A model generated the notes under the pieces. That model saw nothing but the letters and a program-made list of their open reading frames with translations. It did not search any database and was not told the DNA's origin. A DNA stretch of 55,778 bases, from the NCBI RefSeq assembly GCF_002879535.1, contig NZ_PNOT02000040.1:1-55778 (forward strand), read 5' to 3'. Made by a program: the position numbers and the translations under genes. Positions 25,664 to 34,387 of this stretch are shown piece by piece (within the stretch, counting starts at the first letter, position 1; each line of letters starts with the position of its first letter). This DNA comes from Mesorhizobium intechi (GTDB taxonomy: Bacteria; Pseudomonadota; Alphaproteobacteria; Rhizobiales; Rhizobiaceae).

Positions 25664-25757
25664 AACTATCGCGTATCTGAAATGCGCGATAGTTCATCCG
25701 GCTTGAACCCTTGGTCAAAGTTCTGTAACTATCGCGTATCTGAAATGCGCGAAAGTT
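25664..25757 (+). promoter_or_regulatory. Two copies of a 31-bp palindromic operator before the HipA-type gene
   Basis: The 31-bp unit occurs at 25664-25694 and 25727-25757, 63 bp apart. Each has 10-bp arms around the same 11-bp centre (TATCTGAAATG): left arm AACTATCGCG, right arm CGCGATAGTT in copy 1 (perfect) and CGCGAAAGTT in copy 2 (one mismatch). Copy 2 ends 6 bases before the ATG. Duplicated palindromes just before a toxin-antitoxin gene are the normal sites of autorepression by the antitoxin part. Confidence 0.7.
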
Positions 25758-25763
25758 ACATCG

Positions 25764-27605
25764 ATGCCCCTCCATCTCGTCGGCGAAAACATCGACAAAA
25801 TGCGTGGTCACCGTCAGGCGGAGGCTGGCAAGCTCGTCCAGCTGATGCGCGGTATCTATGTCGATGCCGACGACGATATAGACCAGACAGTGCGGACCCA
25901 CGCGGTACGCCTCGCCAAATACCTCTATCCGAACGCCTACCTGTCGGCCGCCAGTGCCGTACTGCTTGGCCCGATGCGCGATGGCCGCCTGTTCCTGACC
26001 GGCCGTCGCGTCCACCGGCAGCGTATCCGAACGCTCGAAATCATCCAGAACAAAGCGCCGAACCATCCGTCCGTCGCGCGGGCGATTGTCGGCGACGACA
26101 TGGGCGAACTGCGTGTGGACGTGTCTTCGCTGCGGCAGCGTTTCCTGGAAGCCTTCCGCATCCGGAGCGAACATGCGGCCTCGTTCGATGAAACGATGAA
26201 AGAAGGAATCGCAGCGCGCCTGATTGAAGAGTACGGCAGTCCAGACAGCGCCGCCGACGCCGTGTTTAAGCTCGCCCGTGACAATGACTGGCTTGATGAA
26301 GGGAGTGCGGCCGAACGCTTCCTCAAACGCAAGCCGGCCGCGGCGATGGCCGTCGCCAACCAGGCCGCGCTCGACCTGATTGTGGCTTGGCACGGGGTGC
26401 CGATCGGCAACCTTGTGCACGATGGCTTCGAATGGCGCTGGCATGGTGCAGATCCGGACGGACCGCCGCTCGTGCGGCAGACCACGCCCGGCAGACTGCC
26501 ACCTTTCATTGAATCGCTGCTGCCGGAAGGCTGGTTGGGCCGGGTGCTGAACAACCCGGACGAGCGGGCAGAGCTGCGCACGGGCAAGCGCTATATGTCG
26601 AATATCACGATCGTGGAGCGGGCGAGCGAGCTGGCTGCCCTGCCCGCTGATATTTTGCTGACGCGGCTGAACACCTTCACGACGCAGCATATGTTCACTG
26701 GGATCTATGCCGGTCCCGGTCGCGGCGATATCCAAGATACGTTCGAACAGAACCTGGCGCGGATATTCGCAACGGGCGCAACACCGCGCCTGTCGGGCGT
26801 GCAGATCAAGGCTCCGATGTTCCTGGATGCTCACGGCACCCTGATACCGAGTACCAACAAGCCGTTTACGCATATTCTGAAGCCGGCCGGCACGTCGGGA
26901 TTTGAGGCGCTGCCCGCAATCGAATGGCAATCCATGGAACTCGGCCGCGCGGCTGGCTTCACCGTTCCGGCGATTGCGCTCGTTGCTATGCCCGATGGCA
27001 TGCCGCACGCCCTTGCGGTTGAGCGGTTCGACATCCGTACCAGCCTTGATGATTTGCGCCGTATGGCGCTCGAGGACATGGCGTCAGTCCTCGGCGTGCG
27101 GACGGAAGACAAATACACGGGCACCATGGAGCGGATCGCGGGTGCACTACGCCCCCTCTCGACCGATGCGGATGCGGACCTGCTGGCGCTTTTGAGGCGG
27201 GCACTGTTCGCGTGGCTGATCGCGGATGGCGACATGCATCTCAAGAACATGGCCGTGCTGAAGATCGCCGAGCCAGGCAGGCGAGATTTCAGTTCGGTAC
27301 GCCTGGCGCCACTGTACGACGCGGTGGCGACGCGGGTGTTTCCAAACCTGCAGCATGACCACATGGCGCTTAAGATCACCGGCAAGGACGAACGGCTGAA
27401 GAGAGCGGATTTCCGGCGGTTCTCGGCGACCGCGGGTATCCCGGCGGCTGCTGCGGATGCGGCCATGGATGAACTGATTGCAGCACTTGCGCACGGGCTG
27501 GACCAGCTCGTGCCGCCGCCACCACTGACAGATGGTTCAGTCGGCGCTGAACGGGCAGCGCAGATGCGCGGGATTGTCCGCGAACGCCTTGATACTTTTG
27601 AGTAG
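25764..27605 (+). CDS. HipA-family Ser/Thr kinase with an N-terminal AbiEi-like domain
   Basis: A 613-residue fusion. Residues 1-190 look like an AbiEi-type antitoxin/DNA-binding domain: KLVQLMRGIYVDADDDID, then YPNAYLSAASAVLLGPMRDG and RQRIRTLEII. Residues 200-420 match the HipA N-terminal and core region (LIVAWHGVPIGNL, SLLPEGWLGRVL, PRLSGVQIKAPMFL, FTHILKP, MPHALAVERFDI). The kinase site is at 480-525: LFAWLIADGDMHLKNMAVL, holding the catalytic Asp and Asn, then LAPLYDAVAT for metal binding. HipA kinases phosphorylate tRNA synthetases and halt growth. Here toxin and regulator seem joined in one chain; no HipB gene is adjacent. No ribosome binding site is seen before the ATG, so translation may be leaderless or start further in. 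Confidence 0.75.
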   Translation: MPLHLVGENIDKMRGHRQAEAGKLVQLMRGIYVDADDDIDQTVRTHAVRLAKYLYPNAYLSAASAVLLGPMRDGRLFLTGRRVHRQRIRTLEIIQNKAPNHPSVARAIVGDDMGELRVDVSSLRQRFLEAFRIRSEHAASFDETMKEGIAARLIEEYGSPDSAADAVFKLARDNDWLDEGSAAERFLKRKPAAAMAVANQAALDLIVAWHGVPIGNLVHDGFEWRWHGADPDGPPLVRQTTPGRLPPFIESLLPEGWLGRVLNNPDERAELRTGKRYMSNITIVERASELAALPADILLTRLNTFTTQHMFTGIYAGPGRGDIQDTFEQNLARIFATGATPRLSGVQIKAPMFLDAHGTLIPSTNKPFTHILKPAGTSGFEALPAIEWQSMELGRAAGFTVPAIALVAMPDGMPHALAVERFDIRTSLDDLRRMALEDMASVLGVRTEDKYTGTMERIAGALRPLSTDADADLLALLRRALFAWLIADGDMHLKNMAVLKIAEPGRRDFSSVRLAPLYDAVATRVFPNLQHDHMALKITGKDERLKRADFRRFSATAGIPAAAADAAMDELIAALAHGLDQLVPPPPLTDGSVGAERAAQMRGIVRERLDTFE

Positions 27606-28149
27606 CTTCTGGATCGAGCTGTGAACAAGTGGGACGAATTCTCACCGAGAAGCCCACCCAGATTGGGCTGCCGTCGCTGACGTGGGATTGATGCAACGTG
27701 TGAAGGTTATCCAAATTCAATCAAAACGATGAAGGCAATGCTGACCCTCATAATATTGGCAATAGATGTGGACTGCATAAAGAGGTGCAATCCACTGCCG
27801 GCCGGCGAGTTGTCAAACCTAGTCGGGGGGTATTCATTCCGCTCTGCTAGGGATCGGCACGCCACTGGCCTGGGTATGGCCGACCATGATGGCGAGGCCG
27901 CCGGCGCAGATCGCGGGACCAATCTGTCGGCGTGAGCAACGCTGGCGTTTCCCGCGTCATTTCCACAAGGTCGTCCAACTGGTCTTGCTGGGCAAGGATC
28001 CGCTGCTACTGATCGCCAGAGAGTTTGCCGCCCTGTCTCAAACGGCCTGAAATTCCCGCAGTTGGCTCATCGCTCCGCATCCCTGTTTCATGAGAGCGAT
28101 GGCAAGCCCCGGCGCCAGCCGACGGGACCTGCCTGGCAATCGCCGATGG
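27606..28149. other. Intergenic stretch with one unsupported short ORF
   Basis: A hairpin AGCCCA-N7-TGGGCT (27651-27669) follows the HipA gene but has no T-run. On the plus strand, ATG 27886 to TGA 28050 would give 54 residues (with FPRHFHKVVQLVLLGKDPLL), and the frame is open upstream as well (LLGIGTPLAWVWPTMM). There is no ribosome binding site and I recognise no family. It may be a remnant. Nothing else is seen. Confidence 0.4.
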
Positions 28150-28386
28150 TCAGTGACAGATTTCCTCGGCTATCTTGTCGCCAACGACGATCAAGCCCTT
28201 CAGGACGGCACCCGCCGTTGCCCCCACCCCTGGAATCAGGATGGCGATGCCGGAAAGCAATTCCAGTATCGGCTTTGCTTTGGGCCATATGGAGCAGAAA
28301 TCTCCTCCCGCTCCGGCACTCCCGATCGAGCCAGGCGCTTGGTTCACTTCGCGCATGATCAGTTCGGATGCTTCCTGGGTATTCAT
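28150..28386 (-). CDS. Small hydrophobic peptide, possibly secreted or membrane-active
   Basis: A 78-residue product with a clear AAGGAGAA site 6-7 bases before the ATG. The N-terminal third is polar (MNTQEASELIMREVNQAPGS), followed by GSAGAGGDFCSIWPK and then a hydrophobic, Gly-rich segment (ILELLSGIAILIPGVGATAG, about 40-59) and a short charged end (GDKIAEEICH). A polar leader, a Gly-rich junction and a hydrophobic core resemble class II bacteriocin or pore-forming peptides, though two Cys far apart (about 31 and 77) could pair. It lies downstream of an S8 protease on the same strand. The leader/core reading is inference. Confidence 0.6.
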   Translation of the reverse strand: MNTQEASELIMREVNQAPGSIGSAGAGGDFCSIWPKAKPILELLSGIAILIPGVGATAGAVLKGLIVVGDKIAEEICH

Positions 28387-28522
28387 GATGTTCTCCTTTT
28401 GCTTTGGTCAAACGATGCCAGCCTCCGCCGTCATGGCGGAGTGCCTAGTTCTCTAGTCCCTGAAGTCAAACGCCTCGCTTGGCGTACAATGGTTGGTCCG
28501 GCATACTCATGCCGAGCTCGTT

Positions 28523-30130
28523 TTATGTTACGGGATGGTTCGCCGCTTTCTTGCCGGCGTCCGTCTTCTTCTTGTTCTTACGCGGGCTTGCCGCGGCATC
28601 CGTGATCGCGACCGCAGGTATCGCCGACCGAACCGCCGCGAGAACGTTGAGCCGGCCGTGACCGAAATAGTCGTTTCGTCCGCTCGCGCCGTAGGGATAT
28701 GGGCCGATCTTGTCTGCGGCCTGCTGGATGATCGTTCGAACCTCATCCTCGCGCAGGTTGGGGTTGACCGACAGCACAAGCCCGCACGCACCCGCGACAA
28801 TGGGCGTTGCCGATGACGTTCCGTTAAATGTCGGAAAGTAGTCGCCGCCGGCGTAGCCGGAAGTGCCTGAGATGTCGGTTGTCAGATTGTGCACGCCTGG
28901 CGCTGCAATGCCAATCTCTGGACCGAAACAAGTGCCCCACCAGTTCTCGCCGTCCATACTGGTCGTTGTCTTGAGTTCGTCGAACTCATTGGTCGCAGAA
29001 ACCGTCAGCACATTCGGCAAAGTGCCAGGGAACTGTACGGCAGTCGAATAGTTGCCGGCAGCGATGACGACCACGCAGCCCAGCCCCGCACGACCTCTGG
29101 TGCGAGCTTTTTCGAACTCCTCCGAAATAGCGTTGGAAGGGAGGCCGCCGCCCCAGCTGTTGCTAAGGACGTGGGCGCCATTTTTCCAACTCCATTCGAT
29201 GGCGTTTGCGATCTTGGAGTTACTGGTGATCCAAGGCCCTTCTTTGTAGGCGGAGTAGGCGATCCTGACCCCTAGCAGCGAGCATCCGGTACCCGATCCT
29301 TGAACACCTATACCGGCGGTGCCGGCGGCGGCCGCAAGTCCGGCGCAAGCCGTTCCGTGACCGTCCCAGGGGTTGGGATCTTGATAGGTATCCTCGTCAC
29401 CAGCATCGAATGTGCCCGTGATCGCACCAGCAAGATCCGGGTGTCTGGTGTCGACACCTTCGTCCAGAATAGCGATGCGGATGCTCGGATTCCCCGTGGA
29501 TATGGCCCAAGCTTCGCTGGCGCGCGTGATACGCATTGCGTATTGATCCGTTACGATCGGGTTCAGCGGTGGTTGCGCTTGGCCGACCGGTCGCTTGGGG
29601 ATGTGCCTGCCTATGGTCACAAGGTCGGGCTCAGCGAAGCGTACGGCGGCCTCGTCATCGAGTTGAGCTGTTAGCGCAAATACGTCCGCGTCTTTGGAAA
29701 CTCGCGCAACGATGCGGTCGTCCGTAGCGCTCACCTCGACAAGTTTGTATTTCTTCAGGATTGCCTGTTTCATGGCAGGCTTGTCGAGACCAATCAGGAT
29801 TCGATCGCTTGCCACGACCTGATTGCCGTTTACTCGAAAGACCGGGGCGGCCCGCATCACACTTGGCTGCTCGTTCAGCGCATTTATTGCGCCTTCGGAT
29901 TGAGCCCTCGTCACCGGGTCGGCGACATTCGGCCCGGTGGGATCAACCGGTATTATCGTCAGGTCCTCGCCTGGGATGTCGAAGCGGTTCGAAAACGGAC
30001 CGGCTCCCGAAGCCACTGTGGCGGTCATGCGAACGCTGTTGGGTTGTGTCGGGTGAAACTGGACCGCGACCGCACTGGGATCAACGTCGAGGCGCACGGT
30101 TTGTCCCATGACCTTGTATTCGTATGCCAT
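28523..30130 (-). CDS. S8 family (subtilisin-like) serine peptidase
   Basis: A 535-residue protein with AGGAGAAAA before the ATG. The catalytic triad is visible: Asp223 in AILDEGVDTRH, His258 in DGHGTACAG and Ser439 in FNGTSSATPIVAG, with oxyanion Asn360 in VVIAAGNYS. Residues 1-185 form a propeptide-like domain (VASDRILIGLDKPA, ATDDRIVARVSKDADVFALT) but there is no signal peptide. The C-terminal tail is Lys/Ala-rich (RKNKKKTDAGKKA), like the tails of other enzymes in this window. It lies between a peptidoglycan hydrolase (30 bases upstream) and a small hydrophobic peptide (downstream), so it may process a neighbour. Confidence 0.88.
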   Translation of the reverse strand: MAYEYKVMGQTVRLDVDPSAVAVQFHPTQPNSVRMTATVASGAGPFSNRFDIPGEDLTIIPVDPTGPNVADPVTRAQSEGAINALNEQPSVMRAAPVFRVNGNQVVASDRILIGLDKPAMKQAILKKYKLVEVSATDDRIVARVSKDADVFALTAQLDDEAAVRFAEPDLVTIGRHIPKRPVGQAQPPLNPIVTDQYAMRITRASEAWAISTGNPSIRIAILDEGVDTRHPDLAGAITGTFDAGDEDTYQDPNPWDGHGTACAGLAAAAGTAGIGVQGSGTGCSLLGVRIAYSAYKEGPWITSNSKIANAIEWSWKNGAHVLSNSWGGGLPSNAISEEFEKARTRGRAGLGCVVVIAAGNYSTAVQFPGTLPNVLTVSATNEFDELKTTTSMDGENWWGTCFGPEIGIAAPGVHNLTTDISGTSGYAGGDYFPTFNGTSSATPIVAGACGLVLSVNPNLREDEVRTIIQQAADKIGPYPYGASGRNDYFGHGRLNVLAAVRSAIPAVAITDAAASPRKNKKKTDAGKKAANHPVT

Positions 30131-30159
30131 GATTTTCTCCTCTCAGGACGAGCTGTGTG

Positions 30160-32223
30160 TTAGTGGACTCCGATCTCGATGAGATAGTCGCAGGCGTCGC
30201 CGTACCATTTGGCCGCGCGGTCGAGATGGTCGCCGTAGGTTCGCAGGCCCCACGGGCTGTGCGGGCTCTTGTAAAGTCCACCTGCGTTGAAGGCAGCCGC
30301 CACGAAGATTGGATCGAGGCCGCTTTTGCCCAGGCGTATGCGTATCTCGGCGGCACCCAAATCCAGATTCGCCGCATATGAGTAGAGTGGATGATCGGCG
30401 GGTCTGGGATCGGGCTTTGCCGGATAGACCGGCGCGATTTCGAACGGCATGTAGTGAAGGCCGTATTCGGCTCCCTTCGCGCGGATGATCCAGCGCGCCG
30501 TCGTGCCGAGCGATTGCATGGGACCGGCCGAATAGTCTCCCAGCGTCGGCGGATTTACATCGTCGTTTTGTACATGGGCTTCCCACCGAAACGTCTCGGG
30601 GCCGGTGAACTTCTGCGCCTTGTAGATGTGTGTTTCGGTTGCGACCGTCATCATCAGGAGCGCGGGCGGTATGCCGTGCTTGGCGCTCGCGGCCAGCAAC
30701 TCAACGCCCATGTACTCCATGATCTTGCGCATGGTGTCGAGGCTTTGCTCCCAGCGCTGCTTCGTGATCACGCCGTGTTCTCTGGTGTCGAGACCGCGCT
30801 CGTCATAGCGCCACTCCCGCATGCCATTGCCAAAGGAGTGCCAGTCCTTCTGATCCATCGCAGGAATGGCCGCTGGCGCAAAGGCAATGGCGGGCGCGCT
30901 TAGGGTCTTCACGCTCTCCGGCGCGATGACGCTGACGCGCGATACCGATTGATCAGTGTCGAGGCGTTCGGCAGAGACCGCGAGATTCAAGAGAAGCTGG
31001 CTGGGATTGCGAAGGCGGCTGGGGCGCGGACTGGATTGAGGCCAGGAGTAGTTTCTGGTTGTGCCGCTGGCATAGGTTTCGAAATGCAGCATGTTGAGGC
31101 GACCGATCGTGCCGATCCGTTGCCCCGCCCGCACCCGGTCGCCGATGCGAAGGCCCAGAGCAGTCAGCGAGTTGGGCGCCACCTCACCGTAATTGACGAC
31201 ATGACCCGCATGTTGAACCAGCAGCGCGTTGGTGCCTTGGTAAAAGGGGTAGAAATTGACGATGCGTCCATCCTCGACGGCGACGACGGCATCGCCTTGC
31301 GAACAATAGAGATCGATTGCGCAATGGTAGCGCGCTCCGCCATTTCGGTCGGCCATGAAGCGGCGGGAAGCATTGCCGCCGGAAGTGCCGCCGTCGGCGA
31401 GTCGGCTGTTTACTTCCATAGCGCGCGGATGACGCGTCACCACAGGCCAGTAGGTCTCGGCGGCGGTGGAGACGGCAAACGCAATGGGGTCGCCTGCAGG
31501 GATCGGCAGGGCTTGTGCGGGCGTATCCTCGGCATGTTCTGCAAAGTGCCGATCTATTTCGGTGAGCGCGTCCTCGCCGCCCGCCGCAGCCTCATATGCT
31601 TCAGCAGACGCCGTCGACGCCGAGAGGAATGTGACGTCCGGAACTGTGCTGGCGCGGGCTCCCCGCCTCAGAGCCGCCACTCGATCCAGGAATCCCTGCC
31701 AGCCGTCCGGCCGGCTTCGCAGCACGCGCGGGCAATTCTTACCTGTCCAGTCGTGATGCTGGCGCAGACCCTGCGGCATCGCGATGCCCAGCTGCGTGCC
31801 CAGAAACACGCAGAGCTTCGCTGCGCGGTCGTAGGCGGCCGCCTCGTTCATGCCGCGATGCATGCAGATCTCGATGCCGACGCTTGTGGCGTTCGCCGGG
31901 CCTGCGTGCCACCCTTTCTCGTAGATGGGCAAGTGCTGGTAGATCGTGCGGTCATCCACGGTAAAATGCCAGGAGACCTTGCGGGCGATGGCATCGGCAC
32001 CGCGTATGTAGCGGTTATGTGCCGCCGCGTCGGCCCCCGGCGAGGCATTGTCCGTGTTGTGGATGGTCAGGGTGGTTGGCCGGATGTGTGTTCCGGGCCG
32101 CGTGGGGAATCCCGGTGGCAGCAGGTCGACAATTATGCCGAGAGGGGCGCCTGCAGCGGCATTGACCTGGCCGCCCTTGCGGTTCGATCTCCTGTTGCGG
32201 AGTGTTGGTACGGAACTGTCCAA
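30160..32223 (-). CDS. Multidomain peptidoglycan hydrolase: amidase, M23 peptidase-like and lysozyme-like
   Basis: TTG start at 32223 behind AGGAGG (5-base spacing), 687 residues, no signal peptide. Residues about 35-190 are an Amidase_2 domain (TLTIHNTDNASPG with a zinc His, WHAGPANATSVGIEI, QHHDWTGKNCPRVL). Residues about 295-395 are an M23/LytM-like domain (RYHCAIDLYCSQGDAVVAVE with H-x3-D, VNYGEVAPNS, RIGTIGRLNMLHFE); the last motif is HFE rather than HxH, so its peptidase activity is uncertain. Residues about 490-680 look like a lysozyme/transglycosylase fold (GIPPALLMMTVATETHIYKA with a candidate Glu, then YSAGPMQSLGTTARW). Attacking stem peptide, amide bond and glycan in one chain is unusual. 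Confidence 0.8.
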   Translation of the reverse strand: MDSSVPTLRNRRSNRKGGQVNAAAGAPLGIIVDLLPPGFPTRPGTHIRPTTLTIHNTDNASPGADAAAHNRYIRGADAIARKVSWHFTVDDRTIYQHLPIYEKGWHAGPANATSVGIEICMHRGMNEAAAYDRAAKLCVFLGTQLGIAMPQGLRQHHDWTGKNCPRVLRSRPDGWQGFLDRVAALRRGARASTVPDVTFLSASTASAEAYEAAAGGEDALTEIDRHFAEHAEDTPAQALPIPAGDPIAFAVSTAAETYWPVVTRHPRAMEVNSRLADGGTSGGNASRRFMADRNGGARYHCAIDLYCSQGDAVVAVEDGRIVNFYPFYQGTNALLVQHAGHVVNYGEVAPNSLTALGLRIGDRVRAGQRIGTIGRLNMLHFETYASGTTRNYSWPQSSPRPSRLRNPSQLLLNLAVSAERLDTDQSVSRVSVIAPESVKTLSAPAIAFAPAAIPAMDQKDWHSFGNGMREWRYDERGLDTREHGVITKQRWEQSLDTMRKIMEYMGVELLAASAKHGIPPALLMMTVATETHIYKAQKFTGPETFRWEAHVQNDDVNPPTLGDYSAGPMQSLGTTARWIIRAKGAEYGLHYMPFEIAPVYPAKPDPRPADHPLYSYAANLDLGAAEIRIRLGKSGLDPIFVAAAFNAGGLYKSPHSPWGLRTYGDHLDRAAKWYGDACDYLIEIGVH

Positions 32224-32536
32224 GGCGTCCTCCTATGGCGCAAAAAGTCTCTAAGCCAGGCGGCAACGATGGACCGGCGTGTCCCAAAGACTTTGTTTGA
32301 TTTTCGCTTCGAGCGAGAATGTTGGCGATCCTAGTTCATGCCTGAAATTCTCGGCGTGAATTGCTCGTGAAAAATTCCCCGTTCGTGGAACTGTCGTCTT
32401 TGCGACTTGGGTTCATCTGCGAGATGCCGGCCTGTATTATTTTGCAAGAGAATGATTTTCGTACCGCGTGGCCGGTAGCCAAGTACAAGAGAGTGGGATA
32501 TTGAATCCTTGGTGGGAATATTTGGCGCAGGGAGAC
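32224..32536. other. Divergent promoter region
   Basis: This region separates the minus-strand hydrolase (start 32223) from the plus-strand SARP-like regulator (start 32537). It holds AGGAGG for the former and GCAGGGAG for the latter, and a TATTAT (32435-32440) that could be a -10 element for the regulator. An in-frame ATG at 32468 would lengthen the regulator by 23 residues but has no ribosome binding site. No gene is seen. Confidence 0.45.
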
Positions 32537-34156
32537 ATGCTGAAGCTGAATGCTCTTGGCAAGCTAAGCCTGATTGACGAGCAAGGCCGGGATTTCGCTC
32601 CGCACGGCAGCAAGGCGCGCGGGCTGATCGTGCTTCTCGCCACCGCGCCAGGTCATTCGCGCTCGCGAGGGTGGCTGCAGCAGCGTCTGTGGAGCGACCG
32701 CGGGCCCGAACAGGCGGCCGGGAGTCTGCGCGCCGCCTTGAGCGAAATACGCCGGACGCTCGGAGCGCATCGGGCTCTGCTGATGACGTCGCGCCATGCC
32801 GTCACGTTGGATCCCTCGGCTTTCGAATTGGTTTGTGAAGCACCGGCCGATGCCGGGCTCGGTGGCAGCGTCGAGGCCTTTGAGGGCGTCGACGTGCGGG
32901 ATCGCGCTTTCGAGACGCTTATCGGCGACCTGCGCGGCCGGGCGCTGGCGCAATGGGCGCAGCGACGCAAAGCCGGACCGAAATCGAAGCGAATGGTGAT
33001 GGTGCGCAGTGATGCGCGCGGATCGCCGGCGGCCGATGTCGGCGCGCGGTTGCTGCAAAACCGTATTCTGGGCGCACTTCGACAGATCGACGATATCGAG
33101 ATCATGGATGCCGGCGGTGCCGGCGATGGGCACGGCGTAGCTTCGTCTGATGGAGCGCCGCAGTCGATACTGTTGATCCGGCTATTGTCAGTCGCGCTGA
33201 GCGACGGGGTGTTTCTCTCGTGCGAGATTCACAATGGGCGCAAGCTGTGGTCAGACAATGCCAGCGTTCCCGGAACGATGGCTGCGATGCACGACTCTGC
33301 CAGTCTGGACAAGCTCGCACTCAGTGCGGTGGAACACGTCATGGGCACATTCGCCGAGCACGCCGCGATCGAGGGATCAGGCGCGTGTGCCTTTGTGCTC
33401 GAACGCCGGGCAAAGGACCTGTTCTTTCGCCTCGACAAGCCGAGCCTAATCAATGCGGACCGGCTGTTCAGACGTGCCTTCGAGATCGAGCCGCGTGGCC
33501 GCTACCTGGTGTGGCGCGGTTTTCTGCGCAATGCGGCGCTGTTTCAGCACCGCTCGATGTCGTTCCTCGACGACGCGCCGTCTGTAACGGAGCTCGCGGT
33601 CGAAGCGCTGCGACACGCGCCGGACGATGCTATCGTGCAGACAATCAGCTCGCAGATCGAGTATGTGCATCAGGGCAATCTGCGCACGCCCTTGCGAATG
33701 GCGCAGCAAGGAGTCGAGCGCGACCCCACCGATCCGCTTGGATGGGCTCTGCTCTCGAACGCCCTGACCACCAATGCCAGGTTCGAGGAAGGCTACCGAA
33801 CGGCGGGCCATGCCCTAACCCTGGCCCGCAACGGCCCCTACGCGTTTTACTTCGAGCACTTTGCCTGCATGGCGGCAGTGGCTCTGTCGGAGTACGAACA
33901 GGCGCTTGTGCATGCGGAAGCGGCGTTGCGGGTCCGGCCAGATTTCGTGTCGACACGCCGCTACGAGGTCGCGCTCAATCTGCTGGGCGGCGACACGCCC
34001 AATCTTGCCCGCTCGGTAAGTGCTCTGCGGCGGCAGGAGCCCGACTTTACCCCCGCCGCGCTGCTCGACCCGGCATATCCGGTCAATACGCTGCGGCGAT
34101 TGCCGATGATGCAGACGATAGCCAAGAGCGCGGTTGCGTCGGTGGGCGGGTCGTGA
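32537..34156 (+). CDS. SARP-like transcriptional regulator (winged helix plus TPR)
   Basis: A 539-residue protein from ATG 32537 (GCAGGGAG upstream). The first 100 residues form an OmpR/SARP-type winged helix: MLKLNALGKLSLIDEQGRD, KARGLIVLLATAPGHSRSR, LQQRLWSDRGPEQAAGSLRA and LSEIRRTLG. The centre (about 180-290) has an adenylate-cyclase-like or alpha/beta sensor region (LLIRLLSVALSDGVFLSCEI). The last 250 residues are TPR-like helices (ALLSNALTTNARFEEGYRTA, EYEQALVHAEAALRVRP). SARP proteins activate clusters in their neighbourhood; here it stands between the S8/hydrolase genes and the DegT-nuclease run, so both are candidate targets. Confidence 0.8.
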   Translation: MLKLNALGKLSLIDEQGRDFAPHGSKARGLIVLLATAPGHSRSRGWLQQRLWSDRGPEQAAGSLRAALSEIRRTLGAHRALLMTSRHAVTLDPSAFELVCEAPADAGLGGSVEAFEGVDVRDRAFETLIGDLRGRALAQWAQRRKAGPKSKRMVMVRSDARGSPAADVGARLLQNRILGALRQIDDIEIMDAGGAGDGHGVASSDGAPQSILLIRLLSVALSDGVFLSCEIHNGRKLWSDNASVPGTMAAMHDSASLDKLALSAVEHVMGTFAEHAAIEGSGACAFVLERRAKDLFFRLDKPSLINADRLFRRAFEIEPRGRYLVWRGFLRNAALFQHRSMSFLDDAPSVTELAVEALRHAPDDAIVQTISSQIEYVHQGNLRTPLRMAQQGVERDPTDPLGWALLSNALTTNARFEEGYRTAGHALTLARNGPYAFYFEHFACMAAVALSEYEQALVHAEAALRVRPDFVSTRRYEVALNLLGGDTPNLARSVSALRRQEPDFTPAALLDPAYPVNTLRRLPMMQTIAKSAVASVGGS

Positions 34157-34387
34157 ACAGGTCTTGCCCTTCAGCGGCAGTTGCGCAGTGTTTCATCTGG
34201 ATATTTGCAGAACTTTGCGTGATTTCAGTGGCGACTGGAGCGAAACTTTTTCGCAGGGCCGCCTGGAGCGTGAAATCAGCGTGAATTCGCATCCATACGC
34301 GTTCTGACGGCCCGTGCATGACTAGCCATCCAACAGCGGCGCTGCTTTACTCTACGTCAACGCCATTGCCTGACGCGGAGGTCCGCC

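Noticed and set aside
25536..27008. Long minus-strand open frame (490 codons) opposite the HipA gene
   Set aside because: It is antisense to a well-supported HipA protein, has Arg/His-rich composition typical of a shadow frame, and no ribosome binding site.
27707..27922. Minus-strand 71-codon frame between HipA and the small peptide
   Set aside because: No ribosome binding site and no conserved-looking text; it overlaps competing frames of equal quality.
30949..32334. Plus-strand frame of 461 codons opposite the peptidoglycan hydrolase
   Set aside because: Shadow of a GC-rich gene; composition rich in Arg, Gly and Ala with no recognisable domain.
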